This document shows, one piece after another, positions 45,237 to 54,669 of a DNA stretch of 64,000 bases. The position numbers and the translations under genes are program-made. The notes under the pieces are model-generated. The model ran no database searches. It saw only the letters and a list, made by a program, of their open reading frames with translations, and was not told the DNA's origin. The stretch's first letter is position 1. Every line of letters begins with the position of its first letter. The stretch is from Rhodospirillaceae bacterium (GTDB taxonomy: Bacteria; Pseudomonadota; Alphaproteobacteria; UBA8366; Aestuariispiraceae), in assembly GCA_002709955.1 (NCBI GenBank), contig PAQY01000007.1, positions 186,001 to 250,000 on the forward strand, written 5' to 3'.

Positions 45237-46394
45237 ATGATTCAATATTTTGCAACCAATCGGCACATGGAGAAACTGGGCCAAGCTGTTGAAAACAGAG
45301 ATCGCACGCTACGACATAAAATGTCTGAGGGCGGGTACTACTTTGTTGATATGGATATCTACATGGCATTCTACATGGGAACGACGGATTCCTCAGAAAT
45401 GCCGAGAGGCGCAGCGATTGAGGATTCATCTCACGTTGTTTTCGATAAGTTCCTGGAAGATCCCAGAATTGGTACGATTGTGGTTTGTGTTCACGGCTTC
45501 AATGTCGAGCTCTTTGAGGCGTTTACCTGGTTTCGTATCCTAACGGATACAATGAAACACAAGCCCGGCCTATCCAAAAAAATCATAACATCAAAAGCTG
45601 ATTTGGACTGCTTAGTTGATGCCAAAGCGGGCAGTTTGACGGCTTTTATTGGATTTTCCTGGCCCTCGGATGGAAGCGCCCTTAAATATCCGTCCGATCA
45701 AAAGGAAGCTATTGGATCAACGGCGGCCTTTGGCGGATTGCTGGCTCGCATTCGAAAAACAGGTAAAAGGCTGAACCTCATATGTCACTCTATGGGGAAC
45801 TATGTCGCCTGCCACACATTTAAAGATTTAATCAATAAGGTCGTTATTCCCCCGGATGTTGTCGGGGATCAGACGCTTACCCCATTGTTGGAACGAAAAG
45901 AACGTGCCCCTGGTGACGGTGTGGAAGATGTTGTGGGCAAGGATTGGTTTGTCGATACATTTGTAATGATCGCACCTGACGTGGAACGACGTCATGTGAC
46001 GAAATGCAAGGATCCCGATCAGCATCATGAAACGCTCTATGTGGGGCCGTTTTATTCAGGGCTGCAGCATCTTGTTCGCCGTAAAGTTAATGTTTATTCG
46101 CGGTTTGATGGGGCCTTATCAATTTCTAATATTGAGAAAATGCCCAGAGAGGCTGCTCTGTCCGTTGCCGATACAATGAATACTGTCACTTTTGGCCTAT
46201 TTAAGTTCCTGGAGAGAAACCCGGACTATCATTGGGAAAAGCGCCTGGGAGAGGCCCCCGCCCCGATGAATGCGGCGCCTGGTTTTTGTTCGCTTAATGC
46301 AACGGAGCTAGCCGGAAGAAAGATCGATCACAGCGATCATATCGATGCGCCGGAGATCGCATGGAAAATAGCTGAGGAATTGGGGATTCACTAA
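45237..46394 (+). CDS. DUF900-like alpha/beta-hydrolase
   Basis: A 385-residue protein with the alpha/beta-hydrolase order: oxyanion-type HGFN (86-89), FSWPSDGS (140-147), nucleophile elbow CHSMGNYV with Ser185, and acid/His candidates in FVMIAPDVERRH and YSRFDGALS. HGFN plus WPS plus HSMGN is the pattern of the DUF900 (esterase-like) family. No signal peptide is seen, so it is probably cytoplasmic. GGAGGG lies four nt before the ATG. The composition is AT-leaning with rarer codons than its neighbours, which suggests horizontal acquisition. Function is unknown. Confidence 0.82.
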   Translation: MIQYFATNRHMEKLGQAVENRDRTLRHKMSEGGYYFVDMDIYMAFYMGTTDSSEMPRGAAIEDSSHVVFDKFLEDPRIGTIVVCVHGFNVELFEAFTWFRILTDTMKHKPGLSKKIITSKADLDCLVDAKAGSLTAFIGFSWPSDGSALKYPSDQKEAIGSTAAFGGLLARIRKTGKRLNLICHSMGNYVACHTFKDLINKVVIPPDVVGDQTLTPLLERKERAPGDGVEDVVGKDWFVDTFVMIAPDVERRHVTKCKDPDQHHETLYVGPFYSGLQHLVRRKVNVYSRFDGALSISNIEKMPREAALSVADTMNTVTFGLFKFLERNPDYHWEKRLGEAPAPMNAAPGFCSLNATELAGRKIDHSDHIDAPEIAWKIAEELGIH

Positions 46395-46493
46395 CCATTT
46401 CGTGAACATCTCGGGCCAGACCTTGCCATTAGAGTGAATCGAACGACTTCCGTTCTGGGGAATATGTTTCGATGGAAATCAAGGAGAGGTCTA

Positions 46494-47465
46494 ATGGTGT
46501 TAAGTGCTTTGAAACAAACGGCTCTAGCCGGTGTCGTGCTTGTCCTCAGTGCCGCGACGGCTCAGGCGGATACGGTTAAAATCACCCCACTGGGCAGTCA
46601 TGATGGGGAATTTTGTGTCTTTGACCGGGCGATGATCTTTGAAGATCCGGATGGAACGCGCATTTTGTATGATGCCGGTCGTACCGTTGCTGGGCCGGAT
46701 GATCCCCGCCTTGGGGCTATTGATGTGATCCTGGTCAGCCATATGCATGGCGATCATGTCGGGGATCGTCATATCCCAGCGGTGAATGCAGGGGAATGCG
46801 GCAAGCCTGATGTTTCCGTCGCATCGGTTCCGAACAGCAACACAATCGATGTCGCCCTGAAGACCGGGGCCCTGATTGTAACCGGCAGCGAAATGCCAAA
46901 ATTCTTTGCCAACAAATTGCAAGCGTTGGGCGGCGATCCATCCAAGTCGGTATTGGTTCGGTTTGGCGGATCGCGGACTGTGGGGGGCGTGTCCATCACC
47001 ACTGTTCCCGCCGTTCATTCCAATGGCATTGCCGGTGCCTTTGTTCATGGCGAGTTGGGGGAGTTGCTGGAACAGGCCGGGTTGACGGCCTATGCCGGTC
47101 CGCCGACAGGATATGTCCTGACCTTCAGCAACGGTCTGTCGGTCTATCTTTCCGGGGATACCGGGGTGACGGCAGAACAGAAAACCGTTGTCGCGGATCA
47201 GTATAAGGCGAAGCTGGTGGTTATGAATATCGGGGATACCTTCACGACAGGACCGACTGAAGCCGCCTATGTGATCAATGATTTGATCAAACCGGCCGCC
47301 GTCATCCCCTCCCATGCCAATGAACCGGCAACCAAGGACGGGGTTGCGATTGCTGGCTCAAGGACGGACATGTTTACCCAGGCTGTTAGTGTTCCTGTGC
47401 ATCTGCCATTGAGTGGGAAAACTATGGCGTTTGATGGCGGCGGCATGTGTACAGAAGGCTGCTAG
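46494..47465 (+). CDS. Exported MBL-fold metallo-hydrolase
   Basis: A periplasmic metallo-beta-lactamase-fold protein of 323 residues. The start at 46494 has AAGGAGAGG upstream, whereas the frame from 46434 has none. The signal peptide (ALKQTALAGVVLVLSAATAQA-D) is clear. The zinc motif is SHMHGDHVGD; further ligands are His in VPAVHSNGIAG, Asp in LSGDTGVT and His in IPSHANEP. This resembles the UlaG-like/L-ascorbate group of the fold. A C-terminal Cys pair (MCTEGC) may form a disulfide. Substrate is unknown. Confidence 0.9.
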   Translation: MVLSALKQTALAGVVLVLSAATAQADTVKITPLGSHDGEFCVFDRAMIFEDPDGTRILYDAGRTVAGPDDPRLGAIDVILVSHMHGDHVGDRHIPAVNAGECGKPDVSVASVPNSNTIDVALKTGALIVTGSEMPKFFANKLQALGGDPSKSVLVRFGGSRTVGGVSITTVPAVHSNGIAGAFVHGELGELLEQAGLTAYAGPPTGYVLTFSNGLSVYLSGDTGVTAEQKTVVADQYKAKLVVMNIGDTFTTGPTEAAYVINDLIKPAAVIPSHANEPATKDGVAIAGSRTDMFTQAVSVPVHLPLSGKTMAFDGGGMCTEGC

Positions 47466-47538
47466 CCCAATAGGATCGCTCCTGGCCTTTGCGTTTATGT
47501 GCCGAGGCTGGGGGCATCCTATCAAATGAGCGGGGGCT

Positions 47539-47928
47539 ATGGAAACGGTCGAGCAGTTACCAGAGACGCTGTGGATTGAGAATGAGCTGTATCGTCTGCA
47601 TACGGCCCCGCTGGCTGTGTGGCTGCGCCAGAATGGACCCATCGCGTTTGAACAACGCAGTGATGCCTGCCAGCGTGGCTATGTCGGTCGATGGGAAATT
47701 CGGGAGGGTGCCCTGTGGCTGATTGATCTGCATGGATGGTGCGACGGGAAGCGTGTCCGCCATACGGATCTGTTCAATATATCAGGGGATGTGCGTGCAG
47801 CCTGGTATTCCGGGCAACTGGTCTTTGAACCGGCCCAAGATACACTAAAGGAGGGCACAAAGGCCCTCCTCCAGCGGGTTTCGGTCCAGGACGGGATGCT
47901 GATGGCAAACCGTCCCGGTCCGATTTAG
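47539..47928 (+). CDS. Hypothetical cytoplasmic protein
   Basis: A protein of 129 residues with no signal or TM segment. It is rich in Trp, Gly and acidic residues. The central segment CQRGYVGRWEIREGALWLIDLHGW recalls a family of small unknown proteins containing RGYVGTWEI-type strands, and a beta-rich fold is likely. The start has GCGGGGG just upstream. It converges on the peroxiredoxin gene with 8 bp between stops. A 7-8 bp hairpin (47849-47870) lies inside its 3' coding region and could terminate the opposing transcript. Function is unknown. Confidence 0.7.
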   Translation: METVEQLPETLWIENELYRLHTAPLAVWLRQNGPIAFEQRSDACQRGYVGRWEIREGALWLIDLHGWCDGKRVRHTDLFNISGDVRAAWYSGQLVFEPAQDTLKEGTKALLQRVSVQDGMLMANRPGPI

Positions 47929-47936
47929 TATAACCC

Positions 47937-48464
47937 TTACGCGCTGACTTTAGCGGACTTCAGATAGTCCAGCATGGTGTCAACGTCGCTGACTTCAAAG
48001 GGGTCGCCAGGCTTTTCCGGCTCAACGAACATCTGTTCGATCTTGCCATCGTTGACGACCATGGAGTAACGCCAGGAGCGCTTACCAAAGCCAAGATCTT
48101 CCTTGCCAACCAACAGGCCCATACCTTCAGAGAATTCACCATTCCCGTCCGGGATAACCTTCAGTTCGGAATCAACGCCCTGATCTTTTGCCCAGGCATT
48201 CATAACGAAGCTGTCATTGACCGACAGGCAATAGATGTCATCAACGCCACAGCCTTTAACTTCGCCGGATTTGATCATGTAGCCCGGCAGGTGGGTTGAA
48301 GAACAGGTCGGCGTGAAGGCGCCTGGCAGAGAGAAGACAACAACGCGCTTGCCCGCGAAAAGATCGTTGGTGCTGACATCTTTCCAATCGCTGTTGGCGC
48401 GGGTGCGGAAGGTAACGCTGGGTACCGTGTCGCCGACTTTTTTCATGTTTGTGAACTGGGTCAT
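47937..48464 (-). CDS. Peroxiredoxin (Prx5/AhpC-TSA family)
   Basis: A thiol peroxidase of 175 residues, probably using glutathione or glutaredoxin. The peroxidatic Cys54 is in [15 protein letters not shown], and further cysteines lie in [11 protein letters not shown]. The [21 protein letters not shown] region near the C-terminus is typical of the Prx5 group. AAGGAG lies 7-8 nt before the start. An inverted repeat lies about 100 nt upstream (48566-48607). Because the gene is monocistronic with a long leader, stress control is likely. Confidence 0.94.
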   Translation of the reverse strand: MTQFTNMKKVGDTVPSVTFRTRANSDWKDVSTNDLFAGKRVVVFSLPGAFTPTCSSTHLPGYMIKSGEVKGCGVDDIYCLSVNDSFVMNAWAKDQGVDSELKVIPDGNGEFSEGMGLLVGKEDLGFGKRSWRYSMVVNDGKIEQMFVEPEKPGDPFEVSDVDTMLDYLKSAKVSA

Positions 48465-48565
48465 TTAGAGACTCCTTTTTTGATTTCATGACTGGGATAC
48501 CTGACTGGCACCCCAATGATATTCGGATTTGCTTATTGGTGAATAAGGGACTTACACGCTTCCTT

Positions 48566-48607
48566 AGAACACCAATAATTTGCAGACAGAACGTATATAG
48601 GTGTTCT
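48566..48607 (-). promoter_or_regulatory. Candidate operator dyad upstream of the peroxiredoxin gene
   Basis: Perfect 8-bp arms AGAACACC (48566-48573) and GGTGTTCT (48600-48607) enclose 26 bp containing an AT-rich CGTATATAG, which could supply a promoter -10 element. The dyad is 102-143 bp upstream of the ATG. It does not match OxyR or other consensus I can name with certainty. Confidence 0.4.
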
Positions 48608-48732
48608 TTAGACTTATTCCAAGATGAAAATGGTGCATTGCAAAAGAATTTTTTATGAAGCCGTCAGCGGGTCTTTTTGGTGTCGCCGAAACCCGCCCGG
48701 GACCTTAATGATGGGCGGATTTTCGTTGCCTG

Positions 48733-49884
48733 TTACGTCTGACAGCGGGTGATCAGTTTTCTCAGCATCGCTTCACAGGCATGAATTTGTGCTTCCTCAA
48801 TATACTCATTGGGCTGGTGTGCTTGATCAATCGATCCTGGCCCACAAACAACGACGGCCATGCCTGCGGACTGAAACTGCCCGGCCTCTGTGCCATAGGG
48901 GACATAGGTGGTGTCATTGTCGCCGGTGATTTGGCGCACCAGTTGCTCTGCCTCGCTGTCCCGGTCTTCCATCAGGCCTGCGACGACATTTTCCGTGGTG
49001 ACGGCAACGCCGCCATTTGGATCAATCGCGTGCATTTCCGGCAAAATTTCTGCCTTAATCCAGGATTCAAATTCTCGCTGGATATCTTCCGGGAAATCCT
49101 CTGGAAGATTGCGAATATCGCATACAAATTCACACTGGCGTGAAATGATATTGGGGGCGGTTCCACCCTGGACCTGTCCAACATGGATGGTTGTATAGGG
49201 GGGCACAAATTTACAGTTTGGATCCGCAGCGGCTTTGCGTGCCTTTGCCATTTCATCCAGCTTTGCAATCAATCTGGCCCCGGTCATAACAGCCGAAACA
49301 CCGCGATGGGTCTGACTGGAATGGGCCTCTTTCCCGGTCACGACAACACGGAAGAACCACATGCCCTTATGGGCAGACACGACCTTCATGTCGGTGGGTT
49401 CGCCCACAATCACGACCGATGGCTTTGGCAGGCTTTTGCCAATTTCATGGATCATATCCGGGGCCCCCAGGCAGCCCACTTCCTCATCATAAGACAGGGC
49501 GAAATGGATCGGGCGGATCAAGGGCCTGGCCAGCATTTCAGGCAGCAGGGCCAAGGCGGTTGCTGGAAAGGCCTTCATATCACAGGTGCCGCGCCCATAA
49601 TATCGGCTGCCCTTTTTGACCAGTTCAAATGGATCTGTGTCCCAGGGTTGTCCGGTTACAGGTACAACATCGGTATGACCAGACAGGCAGACACCGCCTG
49701 GCTGCTTGGGGCCAACTGTTGCCCAAAGGTTTGCCTTGGACTTGTCCTGGTTATGGACCAGCGTGCTGTCAATTCCATGGTCTGCCAGATAGGTTTGCAC
49801 AAAATGAATCAGGTCCAGATTGGACTTTGCGCTGGTTGTGTCGAATCCGATCAAGGTTTCCAGCATTTCAAGTGGCGTTGGCAT
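48733..49884 (-). CDS. argE: Acetylornithine deacetylase
   Basis: ArgE hydrolyses N-acetylornithine in arginine synthesis. The 383-residue M20-family protein has metal ligands in SGHTDVVPV, GRGTCDMKAF, SYDEEVGCLG, VGEPTDMK and a C-terminal His region (GSIDQAHQPNEYI). HKGMWFFRVVVTGKEAHSS is the usual dimerisation-domain start. DapE is less likely from these motifs. It sits 19 bp after the trkH stop on the same strand, so the two could be cotranscribed without an evident functional link. Confidence 0.92.
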   Translation of the reverse strand: MPTPLEMLETLIGFDTTSAKSNLDLIHFVQTYLADHGIDSTLVHNQDKSKANLWATVGPKQPGGVCLSGHTDVVPVTGQPWDTDPFELVKKGSRYYGRGTCDMKAFPATALALLPEMLARPLIRPIHFALSYDEEVGCLGAPDMIHEIGKSLPKPSVVIVGEPTDMKVVSAHKGMWFFRVVVTGKEAHSSQTHRGVSAVMTGARLIAKLDEMAKARKAAADPNCKFVPPYTTIHVGQVQGGTAPNIISRQCEFVCDIRNLPEDFPEDIQREFESWIKAEILPEMHAIDPNGGVAVTTENVVAGLMEDRDSEAEQLVRQITGDNDTTYVPYGTEAGQFQSAGMAVVVCGPGSIDQAHQPNEYIEEAQIHACEAMLRKLITRCQT

Positions 49885-49903
49885 ATTTCGATATCCCTTG
49901 GTG

Positions 49904-51364
49904 TCAGCCGCGCCAGAAACTGGGGGCCAGCAGAATAAGAACGGTGAAAATCTCCAACCGTCCTAACAGCATGCCGCCAGAGAGCAACCATTTTGCAGCA
50001 TCCGGTAAGGACGCAAAGGTCCCGGCTGGTCCGATGACATCGCCAAGACCCGGCCCAACATTGGATATAGCCGTCGCAGCCCCGCTGGTTGCCGTGATGA
50101 AATCCAGTCCCAATAGTCCCAAGCTTAAAGCCAATAGACCAAATATTGCCATGAACAGAAAGAAGAAGCTCATGACGGATTCTTCAACCGAATTTGGAAT
50201 TGGCTTTTTGTTATAATAGGCAATGAAAACGCCATTTGGGCTGAGCAGACGCTTCATTTGAACCCGTGATGTCGCATATAGGACCTGGAACCGGAATATC
50301 TTGATGCCGCAACTGGTTGATCCGGCGCAGCCACCAATGAACATCAACAGAAAGAACAGGGGCAGGGCAAAGGCCCCCCAATTCCCAAAATCCTGGGTGG
50401 CATAGCCTGTGCCGGTCATCACGGACGTCACATTAAATGTCGCGAAGCGAACCGCGTCGGACAGGGGCCAGTCCTGTTCTGCAACCAGATACAGAATCAT
50501 AATTCCGGTAGCGCTGAGCAGGAAGCCAAAGAACCAGCGAATCTGACTGTCGCGATACAATACCAGGGGGGCCCCCCGAATGGCCTGCAAATATAACAGG
50601 AACGGCAGCGATCCAAGGATCATAAAGACCGTCGCGATCCATTCCAGTTTTGCACTGCCAAAAAGCCCCATGGAACTGTCATAGGTCGAAAATCCGCCGG
50701 TCGCCACGGTGGTCATCGCGTGATTCAGGGCGTCAAATCCACTCATTCCCGCCCACCAATACAGGCCCGCGCAAACCATGGTCAGGAACAGATAGATTAT
50801 CAGGATCCATGCGCCGATCTGTGCGGCGCGCGGCAATGCCTTTTCCACCCGCTCTGCAAATTCCATTCGGAACAACTGCATCCCGCCAACCTGCAGCATG
50901 GGCAGAATTGACACCGCCATCACAATAAACCCAATGCCCCCCAGCCATTGCAGCAAAGAGCGCCACAGCAAAATCCCAGGGGGCGCAAAATCCAGTCCGA
51001 CAATGACAGTCGAGCCCGTGGTCGTGATCCCACTCATCGCCTCAAAAAAGGCATCGGTATAGGTTAGATTAAGATCTGAAAAGCTCAGGGGAAGTGCTGC
51101 AAAAGCAGGCAGTAAACACCAGGAAATCGTGGTCATGATGAAAGCCTGGCGGATGGTCAGGGCAATTGTTTTGACCCGGTTGGTCAGGGTCAGCATCGCC
51201 CCAACAAAAAAGGTTAAGCCGGATGCTGCGGCAAATACCTCCCAGTCCGGGTTGTCCACGATTATGTCGACGGCCGCAGGCAATACCATGGCTACGGACA
51301 GGGTCGTCAACAAGATGCCGTTCACAAAGAAAATAGGACGGAAATCTAACAACAACCCCTCCAT
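49904..51364 (-). CDS. trkH: TrkH-family potassium uptake protein
   Basis: The K+-translocating membrane subunit of the Trk system. The start at 51364 (MEGLLLDFRPIFFVNG) matches the family N-terminus and gives 486 residues. The frame extends to 51418, but the extra Cys-rich residues do not fit and neither start has a clear SD. Selectivity-filter loops are visible as GITTTGSTVI, VATGGFSTYD and VMTGTGYATQDF, plus GGCAGSTSCGIKIFR. About ten TM helices are present. The peripheral TrkA subunit is not in the window. It is followed by argE 19 bp downstream. Confidence 0.93.
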   Translation of the reverse strand: MEGLLLDFRPIFFVNGILLTTLSVAMVLPAAVDIIVDNPDWEVFAAASGLTFFVGAMLTLTNRVKTIALTIRQAFIMTTISWCLLPAFAALPLSFSDLNLTYTDAFFEAMSGITTTGSTVIVGLDFAPPGILLWRSLLQWLGGIGFIVMAVSILPMLQVGGMQLFRMEFAERVEKALPRAAQIGAWILIIYLFLTMVCAGLYWWAGMSGFDALNHAMTTVATGGFSTYDSSMGLFGSAKLEWIATVFMILGSLPFLLYLQAIRGAPLVLYRDSQIRWFFGFLLSATGIMILYLVAEQDWPLSDAVRFATFNVTSVMTGTGYATQDFGNWGAFALPLFFLLMFIGGCAGSTSCGIKIFRFQVLYATSRVQMKRLLSPNGVFIAYYNKKPIPNSVEESVMSFFFLFMAIFGLLALSLGLLGLDFITATSGAATAISNVGPGLGDVIGPAGTFASLPDAAKWLLSGGMLLGRLEIFTVLILLAPSFWRG

Positions 51365-51569
51365 CGGATGCTGGTTAACAGTGGTGCATCCGCAGTCTGT
51401 CTCACATAAGCTGACCATAGCTGTCTTTTTGTGAAGAAACCAGCGGATCAGGACTGAATGCAGTTGAACCAGAAAACAGTCGATGCTTTACCTTTAATTA
51501 AGAGTTGGTGGGTTACTTCTATAGGATGTTTTGCTTTCGGGCGTCCTTCGGGAGGAGTTGAACCGGCAT

Positions 51570-53354
51570 ATGTTAAAATTAAATCGCCGAGTTTCTGGGG
51601 GTGCCACGACGCTCGCAGACGAAATTAAGCGGCTAAGCGGTTTGTTCAGTCAGAGCCATGATGCCGTGATTGCAATAGATGACGCTCAACATATTGTTTT
51701 TGCTAATCAAATGGCCGTATCTATGTTTGGCTGGCAAACGGAGGGCGACCTGATTGATAAGCCCGTTCGCACGATCCTGCCGGGGAAAAATGCGTGGCTT
51801 TCAGGTTTTGATAAAGGCAAAGACAGTGATGTAGACCCCTCAGACTCCCGATCCTCGCATCTAAGTCAGGTTGTAGCCTGTCGCGCCGATGGTGCCCATT
51901 TTAACATTTATTTACGCGTTGCCGAACATCCGGTGCAGGGTAATTTGATTCATTATCTATTTTTGCGGGACTTGAGCCTTCCGCACGACCTTAATTTAGC
52001 AGCCGATAACTCCGTTTATTATGATCAATTGACAGGATTGCCCAAGCGTGAGGCATTGATTCATTGCCTCAACACCATTTACACGCAGTATGTTGCACAG
52101 GATCGCCGATTCCTGATGATGGAAATTGGCATCGATCAGATGCGCGCCATCAATTCGACATTTGGGATGGAAGACGGCAACAGCATCATACGGTTGGTCG
52201 GGGACCGGCTGGCCAAACTGATGTGCAAATGGGAATTTTTTGGGCGCGGCAGCGGGGATCGTTTTTCCGCATTGGTGGAGATTCCCCCTGGCGAAACCGC
52301 CGCCATTCAGGTGCTTGAGGTGCAGAAAGTCATCGCTGCGGCATTTGAGGATCCCTTCGAATTTGGCAATGCGCGGGTGGCGATCAGTGCGACGGCAGGG
52401 GGATTGGAAATTCCCTTAATGGCCGATGAGCCCGGCATGGCGATTCGGTATGCCGATATGGCATATTATGAAGCGAAAAATTGGCACCGTGGTGAGGTCT
52501 ATTTGTTGACCGAAGAGGTCGTTTCCCGCGTCTTGGAAACGTCCGCGATGGTGCATCAAATTCGCGAGGCGGTTCAGCGACATGAATTCTATCCCGTCTT
52601 TCAGCCAAAAATGAGCCTACCAGACGAAACCTGCATGGCGGCGGAATGTTTGATCCGCTGGCGAAAAGCCGATGGAACAATGGTTCCACCAGGGCAATTC
52701 ATTCCTGTCGCGGAAAGTGCGGATTTGATCGAAGGAATTGGCCGCTTTATTTTCCTGGAAGCCTGTGCTGCGGTCCAGGAATGGAAAAGCGACCCGGTTC
52801 TGTCAAAAGTAAAGCTGGCGGTAAACATTTCACCGAAGCAGCTGGAACGCGGCAACTTTGTTGATTTTGTCAGACGATCTCTTGAGACTTTTGATATAGC
52901 CCCGTCATCCCTGGAATTTGAGATTACGGAAACCACGCTGACGCGCAATCCGAAGGTCGCTTTTGCAGCCGTCGCGGCACTTCAGAAAATGGGGATATCT
53001 ATTGCCATAGATGACTTTGGAACCGGCAATTCATCGCTGGGGATGCTGCGGGATGTCATGGCCACCCGGGCAAAGGTAGATCGCTCCTTCCTGATCGGGG
53101 TTCCCTACGACGATAAGTCCAATCGCCTGTTAAGCAATATTATCAATTTAATGCGGGATATGAATTTACAGGTCACAGTCGAAGGGATTGAGACCAGTGA
53201 GGTGGCGGAATATGTGAAGTCGCTTCCCTGTGCAGAAGCGCAAGGATACTTCTATGCCCGCCCGCTGGAGAAACCAGCTTTTGAGGAATTTGTTCAGGCG
53301 ACGGCCAAGATGAAGTCTAAAGGCATGCCAAATTCGTCAAATTTTACGATCTGA
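51570..53354 (+). CDS. PAS-GGDEF(degenerate)-EAL cyclic-di-GMP phosphodiesterase candidate
   Basis: A soluble protein of 594 residues. An N-terminal PAS domain (SQSHDAVIAIDDAQHIVFANQ) is followed by a GGDEF domain whose active loop reads GSGDRFSAL instead of GGDEF, so cyclase activity is unlikely. The EAL domain reads AAECLIRW (ECL) and keeps the catalytic set: NIS, EITETTL, DDFGTGNSSL, KVDRSF, VEGIET and QGYFYARP. It should hydrolyse c-di-GMP, possibly under allosteric control of the dead GGDEF and PAS domains. The start at 51570 is chosen as the first ATG; GGAGGAG lies 12 nt upstream, and a TTG at 51531 is an alternative. Confidence 0.88.
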   Translation: MLKLNRRVSGGATTLADEIKRLSGLFSQSHDAVIAIDDAQHIVFANQMAVSMFGWQTEGDLIDKPVRTILPGKNAWLSGFDKGKDSDVDPSDSRSSHLSQVVACRADGAHFNIYLRVAEHPVQGNLIHYLFLRDLSLPHDLNLAADNSVYYDQLTGLPKREALIHCLNTIYTQYVAQDRRFLMMEIGIDQMRAINSTFGMEDGNSIIRLVGDRLAKLMCKWEFFGRGSGDRFSALVEIPPGETAAIQVLEVQKVIAAAFEDPFEFGNARVAISATAGGLEIPLMADEPGMAIRYADMAYYEAKNWHRGEVYLLTEEVVSRVLETSAMVHQIREAVQRHEFYPVFQPKMSLPDETCMAAECLIRWRKADGTMVPPGQFIPVAESADLIEGIGRFIFLEACAAVQEWKSDPVLSKVKLAVNISPKQLERGNFVDFVRRSLETFDIAPSSLEFEITETTLTRNPKVAFAAVAALQKMGISIAIDDFGTGNSSLGMLRDVMATRAKVDRSFLIGVPYDDKSNRLLSNIINLMRDMNLQVTVEGIETSEVAEYVKSLPCAEAQGYFYARPLEKPAFEEFVQATAKMKSKGMPNSSNFTI

Positions 53355-53374
53355 CCGTGCTGGATTGCGGGACC

Positions 53375-54007
53375 CTACTGGGTCGCACTATTTCCAATCA
53401 GCGCCATAAAATCAGCTTTCAGGGAACGATCTTCCTTAAAGGCCCCCAGCATACGGCTGGTAATCATACCAACGCCCGGTTTTTTGACGCCGCGCGTTGT
53501 CATGCATTGATGCTGGGCATTCAGCACGACAGCAACGCCCCTGGGGTCCAGAGCTTGCTGAATCGCATCGGCGATCTGGGCTGTCATTTTCTCCTGGATC
53601 TGCAACCGCTTTGCAAAAATTTCAACGGTACGCGCCAGTTTTGAAATGCCAACGACGCGCTGATTGGGCAAATAGGCGACATGGGCGGTACCAATGATTG
53701 GCACCATGTGATGTTCGCAATGACTTTCGAACGGTATGTCACGCAACAGGACCATTTCGTCATAGCCTTCGGTTTCTTCAAACGTCCGGGACAGCATGTC
53801 TGTCGGGTTTTCTGCATAGCCCGCAAAGAATTCTTCGTAGGAACGGACAACACGGTCTGGGGTACCCAGCAGGCCTTCGCGATCCGGATCGTCCCCCGCC
53901 CATAAAAGCAAGGTACGCACAGCAGCTTCAGCCTCTTCACGAGAGGGGTGCTTCTCCGCTTCATCCTTATTGGTACGGGTCCCATCAACCGATTGAATGG
54001 CGTTCAT
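53375..54007 (-). CDS. folE: GTP cyclohydrolase I
   Basis: FolE converts GTP to dihydroneopterin triphosphate, the first step to folate and pterins. The 210-residue protein has the type-IA signatures [18 protein letters not shown] (zinc Cys and His) and [22 protein letters not shown] with the second zinc Cys. The N-terminal 30 residues are variable and charged. AAGGAA lies 8 nt before the ATG. It converges on the EAL gene with a 20-bp gap. The pterin theme matches phhB at 37.4 kb. Confidence 0.96.
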   Translation of the reverse strand: MNAIQSVDGTRTNKDEAEKHPSREEAEAAVRTLLLWAGDDPDREGLLGTPDRVVRSYEEFFAGYAENPTDMLSRTFEETEGYDEMVLLRDIPFESHCEHHMVPIIGTAHVAYLPNQRVVGISKLARTVEIFAKRLQIQEKMTAQIADAIQQALDPRGVAVVLNAQHQCMTTRGVKKPGVGMITSRMLGAFKEDRSLKADFMALIGNSATQ

Positions 54008-54116
54008 CAGGAATTCCTTATTTTTATGCCCCAGCGATTTGGTGGGATCCGCCCCGGACTGTCTTGCTCTTCACGGTCTGACGATCAGCCCGTGCACCAT
54101 GGATCATTACGTCTGT

Positions 54117-54512
54117 TTAATTCAGATGGATCGCCTGATGGGGACTATCAAGTGAAAATGCCGGAATATTAATTCTAAACAACCCGCCATTCGCCGATTG
54201 CATTTCATAATGACCGGACATTATTCCCGACGGCGTGCTCAACGGGGCACCGCTTGTATATTCGTAACTCTCCCCTGGGGAGATCAGGGGCTGTTCACCG
54301 ACAACGCCCGGTCCACGGACTTCTTCGGTATGGCCGTTGGCGTTTGTGATGCGCCAGTATCGATTGATCAGGCGCACCGGTTGGGCACTTAGATTCACAA
54401 TATGAACGGTATAGGCCCAGACAAAATGATTGTCCGTGGGCGAAGATTGATTGTCCAGAAAGGTCGGCTGGACGGCAACTTTGATGTTTTCTGTGATGGA
54501 TTCGTAATGCAT
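54117..54512 (-). CDS. apaG: ApaG protein (Co2+/Mg2+ efflux-associated)
   Basis: ApaG is a small FN3-like beta-sandwich protein named for cobalt and magnesium phenotypes. Starting at 54512 gives 131 residues from MHYESITENIKV, the family start; the frame to 54602 adds an unrelated leader. WAYTVHIVNLSAQPVRLINRYW and GPGVVGEQPLISPGESYEYTS are diagnostic, as is IMSGHYEM. No clear SD precedes the start. It lies between folE and the OmpA-type lipoprotein gene, all on the minus strand, with terminator hairpins separating it from the latter. Confidence 0.95.
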   Translation of the reverse strand: MHYESITENIKVAVQPTFLDNQSSPTDNHFVWAYTVHIVNLSAQPVRLINRYWRITNANGHTEEVRGPGVVGEQPLISPGESYEYTSGAPLSTPSGIMSGHYEMQSANGGLFRINIPAFSLDSPHQAIHLN

Positions 54513-54620
54513 TCGTTTCACACGGTTTTGAGGTGGTGCAGACAAACATGCCGGGGATAGTGCGCCCTGAAAACCCAAAAAGAGTCCCGCATGGAACATC
54601 ATCGAAATTAAGACAAAGAA

Positions 54621-54651
54621 AAAGGCCGGGGGGCAATGCCTCCCGGCCTTT
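54621..54651 (-). terminator. Rho-independent terminator after the OmpA-type gene
   Basis: Arms AAAGGCCGGG (54621-54630) and CCCGGCCTTT (54642-54651) form a perfect 10-bp stem with an 11-nt loop. Read on the minus strand it is followed by TTCTTTG and preceded by an A-run. It ends transcription from the OmpA-type lipoprotein gene before apaG. Confidence 0.85.
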
Positions 54652-54669
54652 CTTTATTGTGCAGTCTCG

